This document shows positions 54,772-62,845 of a stretch of 64,000 nucleotides of DNA, in pieces. Both the position numbers and the translations under genes were made by a program. This DNA is from Oscillospiraceae bacterium (GTDB lineage: Bacteria; Bacillota; Clostridia; Oscillospirales; Acutalibacteraceae): NCBI GenBank assembly GCA_015066595.1, contig SVNZ01000003.1, forward strand, positions 176,836 to 240,835. The letters are read 5' to 3'. Numbering within the stretch: the stretch's first letter is position 1; the number at the start of each line of letters is the position of its first letter. The notes beneath the pieces were generated by a model, which was not told the DNA's origin, ran no database searches, and saw only the letters and a list, made by a program, of their open reading frames with translations.

Positions 54772-55661
54772 CAGTGCTCACCTCCGCAGTATGAGCACCC
54801 ACCGTGATGAGTGTCGCCTTCTTTTTCTCTAAGATAAGCTCTGCCTTCTTCAGTTTTGTAAATCTGTGCACGCTTCATACATTCATCAAAGTCGACCAAA
54901 TGTCCGTCAAATTCGGGACCGTCAACACACGCAAATTTGACTTTGTTATCAACAGTTACTCTGCACGCACCGCACATACCTGTACCGTCCACCATAATAG
55001 GGTTTAAGCTGACGGTGGTAGGTATAGATAAAGCTTTTGTGGTAAGACACACGAATTTCATCATAATCATAGGACCGATAGCGACACAAAGGTCGTATTT
55101 CTTACCTTTGTTTTTGACCAAGTCTTCCAAGGTGTTTGTGACTAACCCTTTTGAGCCATATGAACCGTCATCAGTAGTAACATACAGATTCCTAGCGTAA
55201 TTTCTGATTTCGTTTTCCAAGATAACGAGGTCTTTGGTCTTTGCACCTATGATGACGTCACAGTCGACACCGTTGTTGCTTAGCCACTTGACCTGTGGAA
55301 AAACAGGTGCAGTGCCCACACCACCTGCAACAAAAAGTATATTCATTTTCTTCAGCTTTTCTATATCTGTGTTGCACAGCTCGGACGCACATCCCAGTGG
55401 TCCTGCAACATCACACATAAAGTTGCCCTCACTCATTTTAGAAAGTCTGAGCGTTCCTGCTCCGACTACCTGAAAAACAAGCGTGATAGTACCTTCTTCT
55501 CTACAGTAGTCACAGATAGTAAGAGGGATTCTCTCAGCATCTGCATCAGAGCGGACAATAACAAATTGTCCCGGCAGACATTTTGCAGCAACGCGTCTAG
55601 CTTTAACAACAAAAGAGTAAATATTGTCAGCTAACTTTTGTGTCTTTAATATCTGATACAT
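54771..55661 (-). CDS. nfnA: NfnA: FAD/[2Fe-2S] subunit of ferredoxin-dependent transhydrogenase
   Basis: A 296-residue ferredoxin-NADP reductase-like protein. FAD site RIPLTICDY, NAD loop FVAGGVGTAPVFP, [2Fe-2S] Cys in GTGMCGACRV and FACVDGPEFDG. It pairs with NfnB to exchange electrons among ferredoxin, NADH and NADPH. A Cys/His-rich tail (HHGGCSYCGGEH) ends the protein. DHOD subunit PyrK relatives are shorter at the end. Confidence 0.9.
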   Translation of the reverse strand: MYQILKTQKLADNIYSFVVKARRVAAKCLPGQFVIVRSDADAERIPLTICDYCREEGTITLVFQVVGAGTLRLSKMSEGNFMCDVAGPLGCASELCNTDIEKLKKMNILFVAGGVGTAPVFPQVKWLSNNGVDCDVIIGAKTKDLVILENEIRNYARNLYVTTDDGSYGSKGLVTNTLEDLVKNKGKKYDLCVAIGPMIMMKFVCLTTKALSIPTTVSLNPIMVDGTGMCGACRVTVDNKVKFACVDGPEFDGHLVDFDECMKRAQIYKTEEGRAYLREKEGDTHHGGCSYCGGEH

Positions 55662-55696
55662 TGTTTCACCTTCGTTTTATAGAAGTCTTATCTTAC

Positions 55697-55725
55697 ATAA
55701 TACTCCTTTTTCTTTTCTCTTTCAA
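55697..55725 (-). promoter_or_regulatory. Promoter of nfnA-nfnB
   Basis: Minus strand TTGAAA (55725-55720), 17 bases, TATTAT (55702-55697). Confidence 0.65.
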
Positions 55726-55780
55726 GTTTTTGTGCTGAATAATATTAGAAAAGATGGAAAGCTTTGCGTGAGCAAAACTA

Positions 55781-55809
55781 TTGCAAATGCTATATTTCGA
55801 TGATAAAAT
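55781..55809 (+). promoter_or_regulatory. Promoter of ssnA-ygfK-hydantoinase
   Basis: TTGCAA (55781-55786), 17 bases, TAAAAT (55804-55809), about 34 bases before ssnA. Confidence 0.65.
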
Positions 55810-55842
55810 ATAAATGTATCAATATGTATTGGAGGTAGAAGC

Positions 55843-57174
55843 GTGTATCTGCTTTTTAATGGTAAGGTTATCACACGAGATAGCAGTAACCCATATATAG
55901 AAAAAGGAGCAGTGTTGATTGACGGTAATAGCATCAAAGATATCGGCACTGAAGAAGAGCTCAAAGAAAAGTACAAAGATGCGACATATGTTGATGCAAA
56001 AGGCGGTGTTATTATGCCGGCTTTTATCAATGCTCATACTCATATATATTCAGGCCTTGCACGCGGACTTTCCATAGACGGCTATGATCCACATAATTTT
56101 TACGAGATACTCGACGGTATGTGGTGGAATATCGACAGAAAGCTCACACTCAAAGCAACTAGAGCGAGTGCTTATGCGACATATCTTGACTGTATCAGAA
56201 ACGGTGTGACAACTATTTTTGATCATCACGCAAGTTTTTGTGAGATAGAAAACTCACTTTTTGAAATAGCCGATGTTGCAAAAGAGATGGGTGTACGCTC
56301 CTGCCTTTGTTACGAAGTGTCTGACCGTGACGGAGAACAAAAGTGCGATCAGGCTATTAAAGAAAATGCAGACTTCATAAAATATTGCAAAGACAAAAAT
56401 GATGATATGTTAAAAGCAATGTTTGGCATGCATGCGCTGTTTACTATATCAGACAAGACTTTCGAAAAATGTGTCAAAGCAAATGACAATATGAGTGGCT
56501 ACCATATCCACATCTGTGAGGGCTTAAACGATGTTGAGGATTCTCACAAAAACTACGGTATGTCACCTGTCGAACGACTCAAAAAATGGGATATATTGGG
56601 AGAAAAAACAATCCTTGGTCACTGTATCCATGTAACAGAAGATGAGATGGATATCATAAAAGCAAGTGACACTATGGTTGTTAATAACCCACAGTCCAAT
56701 ATGAGCAACGCTGTCGGATGCTCACCGGTGCTTAAAATGTACGAAAAAGGTATTATGCTCGGTCTTGGTACCGATGCATATACTCACGATATGCTCGAGA
56801 GCCTCAAAGCTGCACTCACTATCCAGCGTCACCATGAGGGTAAAGCAAATGTGGGCTTTAGTGAAGTCACCGATATGCTATTTAAAAACAACGCAAAGAT
56901 TTGTTCTCGTTATTTTGACAGCACATTAGGTGTGCTCAAAACAGGAGCTGCTGCAGATGTCATTGTTGTTGACTACAAACCGTTCACTGAGTTTTCGGAT
57001 AAAAACGTCGATGGACACCTGATTTTTGGAGTGAATGGCAGACAAGTCATAACAACCTTTGCTGCTGGTAGACTGTTGTATAAAGACAGAGAGTTTGTCG
57101 ACATAGATGAGGAAAAGCTCAATGCAGAAATTTTAGTATCCGCAAAGGATTTGTGGCACAAACTCAACGGATAA
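55843..57174 (+). CDS. ssnA: SsnA-type amidohydrolase/aminohydrolase
   Basis: A 443-residue metal-dependent hydrolase of the SsnA family. Metal ligands: NAHTHIYSG, YHIHICEG, LGHCIHV and the Asp in LGTDAYTHDM. It is a guanine/chlorohydrolase-like fold; its exact substrate is unsettled. ssnA-ygfK neighbours are tied to selenium-dependent molybdenum hydroxylases and anaerobic purine breakdown. GTG start after GGAGGT. Confidence 0.9.
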   Translation: MYLLFNGKVITRDSSNPYIEKGAVLIDGNSIKDIGTEEELKEKYKDATYVDAKGGVIMPAFINAHTHIYSGLARGLSIDGYDPHNFYEILDGMWWNIDRKLTLKATRASAYATYLDCIRNGVTTIFDHHASFCEIENSLFEIADVAKEMGVRSCLCYEVSDRDGEQKCDQAIKENADFIKYCKDKNDDMLKAMFGMHALFTISDKTFEKCVKANDNMSGYHIHICEGLNDVEDSHKNYGMSPVERLKKWDILGEKTILGHCIHVTEDEMDIIKASDTMVVNNPQSNMSNAVGCSPVLKMYEKGIMLGLGTDAYTHDMLESLKAALTIQRHHEGKANVGFSEVTDMLFKNNAKICSRYFDSTLGVLKTGAAADVIVVDYKPFTEFSDKNVDGHLIFGVNGRQVITTFAAGRLLYKDREFVDIDEEKLNAEILVSAKDLWHKLNG

Positions 57175-57188
57175 TTAAGGAGAAAACT

Positions 57189-60140
57189 ATGAGTGAAAAA
57201 ATGACTCCTGTCAGTATAGAAAAATTGCTTTTGAATATAGTGAATGAGTACAGCAAAAGTTCAACGCTCTTCGGTGTGAAAAAAGCATACAGACAAAAGA
57301 CACAAAAAGCTCTGCCGATATTTTCTGAAAAGATAGAAACGCCTGTAGGTCCTGCGGCTGGTCCTAACACTCAGCTTGCTCAAAATATCGTAGCATCGTA
57401 TTTTGCGGGTGCGAGGTTTTTTGAGCTCAAAACTGTGCAGACTTTAGATGGTGAAGACTTAGCGAAATGCATCAGTCGTCCGTGTATCAAAGCCGATGAT
57501 GAGGGCTACAATTGCGAGTGGTCAACAGAACTTAAAGTGGAAGAAGCTTTTAAAGAATACGTCAAAGCATGGTGTATTCTGAAAGTTATCTCAAAAGCAT
57601 ACAACTTAGGCGACAGCGACGGTTTTGTCTTCAATATGAGTGTCGGTTACGATTTAGAGGGTATCAAGTCACAGAAAATCGATAGCTTTATCGAAGGCTT
57701 AAAAGACTGTTCTGATACCGATATTTTCAAAGAATGCAAGTCAGCTCTCAAAGAGTATTTCTCCGACTTTTCCGATTATATCGACACTATCTCACCGCAC
57801 GTGTGTACTAGTGTGACGCTTTCTACACTTCACGGATGCCCAAAAGATGAGATAGAGCGTATCGCTACATATCTTTTGAGTGATAAAAAACTCAATACAT
57901 TCATCAAGTGCAACCCGACACTTTTGGGCTTTGAGAGTGCACGCAATATCCTCGACTCTATGGGATATGACTACATCACATTTGATGACCATCATTTCAA
58001 AGAGGACCTGCAGTACTGCGATGCTGTTGCTATGTTCAAAAGATTACAAAGCTTTGCACAAGAAAATGAACTTGAGTTCGGTGTAAAACTCTCGAACACT
58101 TTCCCTGTTGACGTCAAAGCAAACGAACTTCCAAGTGAAGAAATGTATATGAGTGGAAAGTCGCTTTTCCCACTCACTATCGAAATGGCAAAAAGGCTCT
58201 CTGCTGATTTTGACGGAAAACTCAGAATGAGCTTTTCTGGCGGTGCTGACTATTTTAATATAAAAGAGCTTTATGAGTGTGGTATATGGCCTATCACAGT
58301 TGCAACAACTATTTTAAAACCGGGTGGCTATATGCGACTTGTGGGACTTTCAGAGCGACTTTCTGACTGTGAGTACAAAGCTTTTGAAAAAACTGACACA
58401 AAAGCGATAGAAGTACTCGCTACAAGAGCACTTAAAGACAAGCATCACACAAAGCCGATTAAGCCTATACCTAGCAGAAAAAGTGAAGAAAAAGTTCCGC
58501 TTATTGATTGCTACTTTGCACCGTGCACTGTCGGCTGTCCGATAAATCAGGATATCCCTGAGTATCTGAATCTCACAAAAAAAGGTATGTACAAAGAGGC
58601 GCTTTCTGTTATTACACAGAAAAACCCACTGCCTTTTATCACAGGCACTATCTGTGCTCATCCTTGCATGAACAAATGCACTCGCAATTTCTACGAAAGC
58701 AGTGTGAACATACGTGAGTGTAAGCTCAAAGCGGCGCACAGAGGCTATGATGAGTTGCTCGCAGATATTAGACCAAAAACTGATAAAAGTGATAAAAAGG
58801 TGGCTATCATAGGTGGCGGTGTAGCGGGTATTTCGGCGGCGTATTTTTGTGCTCGAGAGGGCATAGATGTCACAGTTTTTGAAAAAAGTGAACACTTGGG
58901 CGGAATAGTTCGAAACATTATCCCTGATTTCAGAATAGATGAAAAAGCTATCGAAAACGATATAGAGCTTGCAAGAAGAATGGGAGCAAAGTTTTTGACA
59001 AATACTGTTGCTCCATCTGTCGAGGAGCTCAAAAATAATGGTTTTACACATATACTTTTTGCTGTAGGTGCGTACAAGTCCCAGAACTTAGGTTTGGGTA
59101 AAAACGAGATAGACGTCTTTGACTTCTTGTCAAAGCTTAGAAAAGGCGAAAAAGTGACTCTGGGCAAAAAGGTTGCAATTATCGGTGGTGGCAACACAGC
59201 TATGGATGCCGCACGTGCCGCAAAGAGGGTAGAGGGAGTAGATAAAGTCGCTATCATTTATCGCAGGACAAAGAGATATATGCCTGCTGATGAACACGAG
59301 CTTGAGCTCGCTATCAATGACGGTGTAGATTTTATTGAGCTTGTATCTCCGATGACACACAAAGACGGTGTGCTCTACTGCAAGAAAATGGAGCTGTCAA
59401 ACCCTGACAGCAGTGGCAGAAGAAAAGTAGTAGAAACTGATGATGTAGTACCGCTGTTTGTTGATACTGTTATCAGCGCAATAGGTCAAAAACTCGACCC
59501 TGCTATTTTTATCGAAAACGGTATCAATGTTGCCCAGTCAAAAGTAGAGTTTAAAACAAATATAGAAAACGTATATACAGCAGGTGACTGTCTGCGTGGT
59601 CCGTGTACTGTAGTTGAATGTATCGCAGATGCACAGAGATTTGCAAACTGTGTCACAGGAAAAGCACACGTTATGGATATTTCGCTTGAAGCATATATTT
59701 CACCAAAAGAAGCTATAGACAAAAAGGGTATTTTGTGTGACGAAAAATGCGACAACCTTGAAGCAGACAGGTGCTTGTCGTGTAACACAATATGCGAAAA
59801 CTGTGTCGATGTCTGTCCTAACAGGGCAAACGTTGTCATTGCTTTGCCTGATACGAGAAGACAGGTGCTCCACGTTGACAGAATGTGTAACGAGTGTGGA
59901 AACTGTATGAGCTTCTGCCCTTATGACAGCGCACCGTATAAGGAAAAGTTCACGCTCTTTAATAGTATCGACGACTTTAATGACAGCGAAAATATGGGCT
60001 TTGTGGTGCTCGATGATAACAAAGTCAGAGTGCGACTGCATGCAGAAAAAGACTATGATTTGTGTGACATGGGCGATTTGGGCAAAGATATTGAGAGCCT
60101 TATAAAAACAGTAGTATATGACTACAAATACCTTTACTGA
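57189..60140 (+). CDS. ygfK: YgfK-type multi-domain Fe-S flavoprotein
   Basis: A 983-residue oxidoreductase. Residues 1-430 form a dihydroorotate dehydrogenase/glutamate synthase-like barrel (TPVGPAAGPNTQLAQNI). A GltD-like Fe-S part (CTVGCPINQDIPEYL, CAHPCMNKC) follows, then FAD (VAIIGGGVAGISAAY) and NADPH (VAIIGGGNTAMDAARA) sites, and two C-terminal [4Fe-4S] motifs (CENCVDVCP, CNECGNCMSFCP). Historically called a putative selenate reductase subunit; newer work links it to uric acid/purine use in gut anaerobes. ATG 57189 follows AAGGAG. Confidence 0.9.
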   Translation: MSEKMTPVSIEKLLLNIVNEYSKSSTLFGVKKAYRQKTQKALPIFSEKIETPVGPAAGPNTQLAQNIVASYFAGARFFELKTVQTLDGEDLAKCISRPCIKADDEGYNCEWSTELKVEEAFKEYVKAWCILKVISKAYNLGDSDGFVFNMSVGYDLEGIKSQKIDSFIEGLKDCSDTDIFKECKSALKEYFSDFSDYIDTISPHVCTSVTLSTLHGCPKDEIERIATYLLSDKKLNTFIKCNPTLLGFESARNILDSMGYDYITFDDHHFKEDLQYCDAVAMFKRLQSFAQENELEFGVKLSNTFPVDVKANELPSEEMYMSGKSLFPLTIEMAKRLSADFDGKLRMSFSGGADYFNIKELYECGIWPITVATTILKPGGYMRLVGLSERLSDCEYKAFEKTDTKAIEVLATRALKDKHHTKPIKPIPSRKSEEKVPLIDCYFAPCTVGCPINQDIPEYLNLTKKGMYKEALSVITQKNPLPFITGTICAHPCMNKCTRNFYESSVNIRECKLKAAHRGYDELLADIRPKTDKSDKKVAIIGGGVAGISAAYFCAREGIDVTVFEKSEHLGGIVRNIIPDFRIDEKAIENDIELARRMGAKFLTNTVAPSVEELKNNGFTHILFAVGAYKSQNLGLGKNEIDVFDFLSKLRKGEKVTLGKKVAIIGGGNTAMDAARAAKRVEGVDKVAIIYRRTKRYMPADEHELELAINDGVDFIELVSPMTHKDGVLYCKKMELSNPDSSGRRKVVETDDVVPLFVDTVISAIGQKLDPAIFIENGINVAQSKVEFKTNIENVYTAGDCLRGPCTVVECIADAQRFANCVTGKAHVMDISLEAYISPKEAIDKKGILCDEKCDNLEADRCLSCNTICENCVDVCPNRANVVIALPDTRRQVLHVDRMCNECGNCMSFCPYDSAPYKEKFTLFNSIDDFNDSENMGFVVLDDNKVRVRLHAEKDYDLCDMGDLGKDIESLIKTVVYDYKYLY

Positions 60141-60158
60141 TATATTTTGGAGAAAAAG

Positions 60159-61532
60159 ATGAACATACTTTTGCGTGGGGGCACGGTGGTGTCCTCAGTA
60201 AATGCGAAAAAACTTGATGTACTCATAAGCGGTAGCAAGATAGTGAAAGTAGCACGCTTTATAAAAGATAACGATGCACAGGTTGTGGACGTATCGGGAA
60301 AGCTGATTTTTCCTGGTTTTATCGACGCACACACTCACTTTGATTTAGAGGTGAGTGACACTGTCACAGCAGATGGCTTTGAGTCAGGTACTAAGGCTGC
60401 TGTGTGTGGTGGTACAACAACCGTCATTGACTTTGCGACCCAGAACAAAGGCGAATCACTTTCTACAGCGCTTAATAACTGGCACATCAAAGCTTTTTCA
60501 AAATCGAGCTGTGACTATGCTTTTCATATGGCTATATCCGACTGGAACGATCATATAAAAGAAGAGCTCAAAGCTATGTTTGAGCAAGGTGTCACATCGT
60601 TTAAAGCGTATATGACCTACGATACTATGAAGTTGAGTGACGAAGAGCTTTTTGATATGCTCAGTACACTCAAAGAGCTGTGCGGTATAGTAGGTGTGCA
60701 TTGTGAAAATGACGGTATTATCAAAGCTCTTACTAAAAAGAGACTAGAGGATAACACCCTGACAGTTTCTGCTCACCCAAAGGTTCGTCCAAGTGCGTGC
60801 GAAGCTGAAGCGATCACACGTCTGCTTTCTATTGCACAGGTGGTTGACGTACCTGTTGTAGTAGTGCATCTTAGCTCAAAAGACGGACTTGAGGCTGTGC
60901 GTAACGCACGACAAAAAGGTGCGAAAGTTTATGTAGAAACCTGTCCGCAGTATCTTCTGCTTGATGACTCACGCTATGAGCAAAATACTCTGCAAGGAGC
61001 CCGTTTTGTGTGCTCACCGCCACTTAGAAAAAAAGAAGACTCCAAGGCACTTTGGGGAGCTTTAAAAAACGGTGAGATACAAACTGTAGCTACTGACCAT
61101 TGCTCTTTCACACTACAGCAAAAAAGTGTGGGACTTTCTGACTTTACGAAGATGCCTAACGGTTTACCGTCGGTTGAAAGCAGAGTAGTGCTGATGTACA
61201 CCTACGGAGTGCAAAAAAAGCGTATCACACTCGAAAACATGTGCAGACTGCTCGCTGAAAATCCAGCCAAGCTTTATGGGATGTATCCAAGAAAAGGTGT
61301 GATAAAAGCAGGTAGCGATGCTGATATTGTAGTGTTCTCTCCAAAGGCTGATGGCTTCATCACAAAGAACACACATCACAGCAAAGCTGACTACACGCCG
61401 TTTGAGGGTGTACGCACAAAAGGCAAAGTAGAGAAAGTCTATCTTCGTGGTAAGCTCGTAGTAGATAACGGTGAGGTAGTAAACGAAAACAAAGGTAAGT
61501 ATATAAAACGTAGCAAACCGAACTTCATCTGA
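60159..61532 (+). CDS. Dihydropyrimidinase/D-hydantoinase-like hydrolase
   Basis: A 457-residue cyclic amidohydrolase. Binuclear metal site: DAHTHFD, the Lys to be carbamylated in TSFKAYMTYD, GVHCEN, VVVVHLSS and the Asp in VATDHCSF. It would open a hydantoin, dihydropyrimidine or related purine-derived ring. Matches HyuA of the E. coli ssnA/ygfK region. ATG 60159 follows GGAGAA; a TTG at 60147 precedes that site. Confidence 0.88.
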   Translation: MNILLRGGTVVSSVNAKKLDVLISGSKIVKVARFIKDNDAQVVDVSGKLIFPGFIDAHTHFDLEVSDTVTADGFESGTKAAVCGGTTTVIDFATQNKGESLSTALNNWHIKAFSKSSCDYAFHMAISDWNDHIKEELKAMFEQGVTSFKAYMTYDTMKLSDEELFDMLSTLKELCGIVGVHCENDGIIKALTKKRLEDNTLTVSAHPKVRPSACEAEAITRLLSIAQVVDVPVVVVHLSSKDGLEAVRNARQKGAKVYVETCPQYLLLDDSRYEQNTLQGARFVCSPPLRKKEDSKALWGALKNGEIQTVATDHCSFTLQQKSVGLSDFTKMPNGLPSVESRVVLMYTYGVQKKRITLENMCRLLAENPAKLYGMYPRKGVIKAGSDADIVVFSPKADGFITKNTHHSKADYTPFEGVRTKGKVEKVYLRGKLVVDNGEVVNENKGKYIKRSKPNFI

Positions 61533-61544
61533 AAATAAGCGCAA

Positions 61545-61575
61545 AAAAGCACCGATAAAAATCGGTGCTTTTCTT
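61545..61575. terminator. Bidirectional terminator between hydantoinase and threonine synthase genes
   Basis: Perfect 12-bp stem AAAAGCACCGAT/ATCGGTGCTTTT, loop AAAA, between convergent genes. Confidence 0.9.
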
Positions 61576-61586
61576 TATGCGTTATG

Positions 61587-62831
61587 TTATTTTACAGTGA
61601 TACCAAGCTTTTTGAACTCGTTCTCAAATTCTTCTAAGTCGTTTTTAGAATACACGGGAGAAGGACAGTTTTTGATAGCACTTTCGATGTCTTTGAGTCC
61701 GTTGCCTGTGACAATGGAAACAACAGTAGCATCGCTTTCTATCATACCGCTTTCGCAGAGCTTTCTAAGACCAGCAGTAGCAGTAACACCGGCAGGCTCT
61801 CCGAAGACGCCACATTCTTTTGCAAGAAAACGCTGTGCGGATCTTATCTCATCGTCAGTAACGTTGACACAGATACCGTTAGAATCAAGGATAGCGTTGA
61901 TAGCCTTGTCAGGGTTACGTGGAACGCCTACTGCGATTGAGTCAGCATAGGTGTTTTCTTCCTGTGGAGTCCAGTCGTTTGTTTTGTTAGCGGCTGCGAC
62001 ATTGATAGGACAACATCCGCTTGCTTGTACTGAGATAAGGCGTGGGATTTTGTTGATAAGACCAACGCTGTACATATCTAAAAGACCTTTGTACACACCT
62101 GCTATTGTACATCCGTCACCGACAGAAATAGCAACATAGTCAGGAGCATTGAAATCAAGTTGTTCAATGAGCTCGAGCGATACTGTCTTTTTGCCTTCAC
62201 TAAGATATGGATTGATAGCAGCGTTGCGGTTGTACCAACCGTACTTGTCGATAGCTTTTTTAGAAAGCTCAAAGGTTTCTTCGTATGTGCCTTTAACTGC
62301 TGTGAGGTTGGCACCGAACATCAGAAGTTGAGCTATCTTTCCTTTTGGTGCACGCTCAGGCACGAAGATGTAGGTCTCAAGTCCAGCAGCAGCAGCGTTA
62401 CCTGCCAGTGATGAAGCAGCATTGCCTGTTGAAGAACAAGCTATTGTGCTGTAACCTGCTTCGATAGCTTTTGTAACAGCCATAGCAGACGCTCTGTCTT
62501 TTAAAGAAGAAGTAGGGTTTACTCCGTCATCTTTGATGTAGAGCTTTTTGATGCCGAGCATCTTTGCGACCTTAGGTACATCATAGATAGGTGAGTTGCC
62601 GACTCTGAGTCCCTTTGGAGTGGTATCTTCTTCAATAGGAAGGAGCTCTCTGTATCTCCACATAGTCTGGTCATCACGGGTTTTCAAGACATCTTTGTTG
62701 AAGATGGTTTTGATATATTCGTAGTCGTAAATCACGTCGAGTATGCCACCGCATTCGCAAGTAGTGGCGTCAGCTGTAGCTTCATAAGTCTTGCCACATT
62801 TTACGCATTGTAGGTATTTGACGTTTTTCAT
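61587..62831 (-). CDS. thrC: Threonine synthase-like PLP enzyme
   Basis: A 414-residue fold-type II PLP enzyme. N-terminal zinc ribbon (CVKCGK...CECGG), PLP Lys in TSSLKDRASAMAV, phosphate cup SSTGNAASSLAG and SVGDGCTIAGVYKG. It is the zinc-ribbon threonine synthase type, converting phosphohomoserine to threonine. Close coupling to another PLP enzyme (15 bases downstream of it) near the purine genes leaves another lyase role possible. ATG 62831 follows AAGGTG; the TTG at 62849 overlaps the upstream stop. Confidence 0.82.
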   Translation of the reverse strand: MKNVKYLQCVKCGKTYEATADATTCECGGILDVIYDYEYIKTIFNKDVLKTRDDQTMWRYRELLPIEEDTTPKGLRVGNSPIYDVPKVAKMLGIKKLYIKDDGVNPTSSLKDRASAMAVTKAIEAGYSTIACSSTGNAASSLAGNAAAAGLETYIFVPERAPKGKIAQLLMFGANLTAVKGTYEETFELSKKAIDKYGWYNRNAAINPYLSEGKKTVSLELIEQLDFNAPDYVAISVGDGCTIAGVYKGLLDMYSVGLINKIPRLISVQASGCCPINVAAANKTNDWTPQEENTYADSIAVGVPRNPDKAINAILDSNGICVNVTDDEIRSAQRFLAKECGVFGEPAGVTATAGLRKLCESGMIESDATVVSIVTGNGLKDIESAIKNCPSPVYSKNDLEEFENEFKKLGITVK

Positions 62832-62845
62832 TTTTTCACCTTCGA

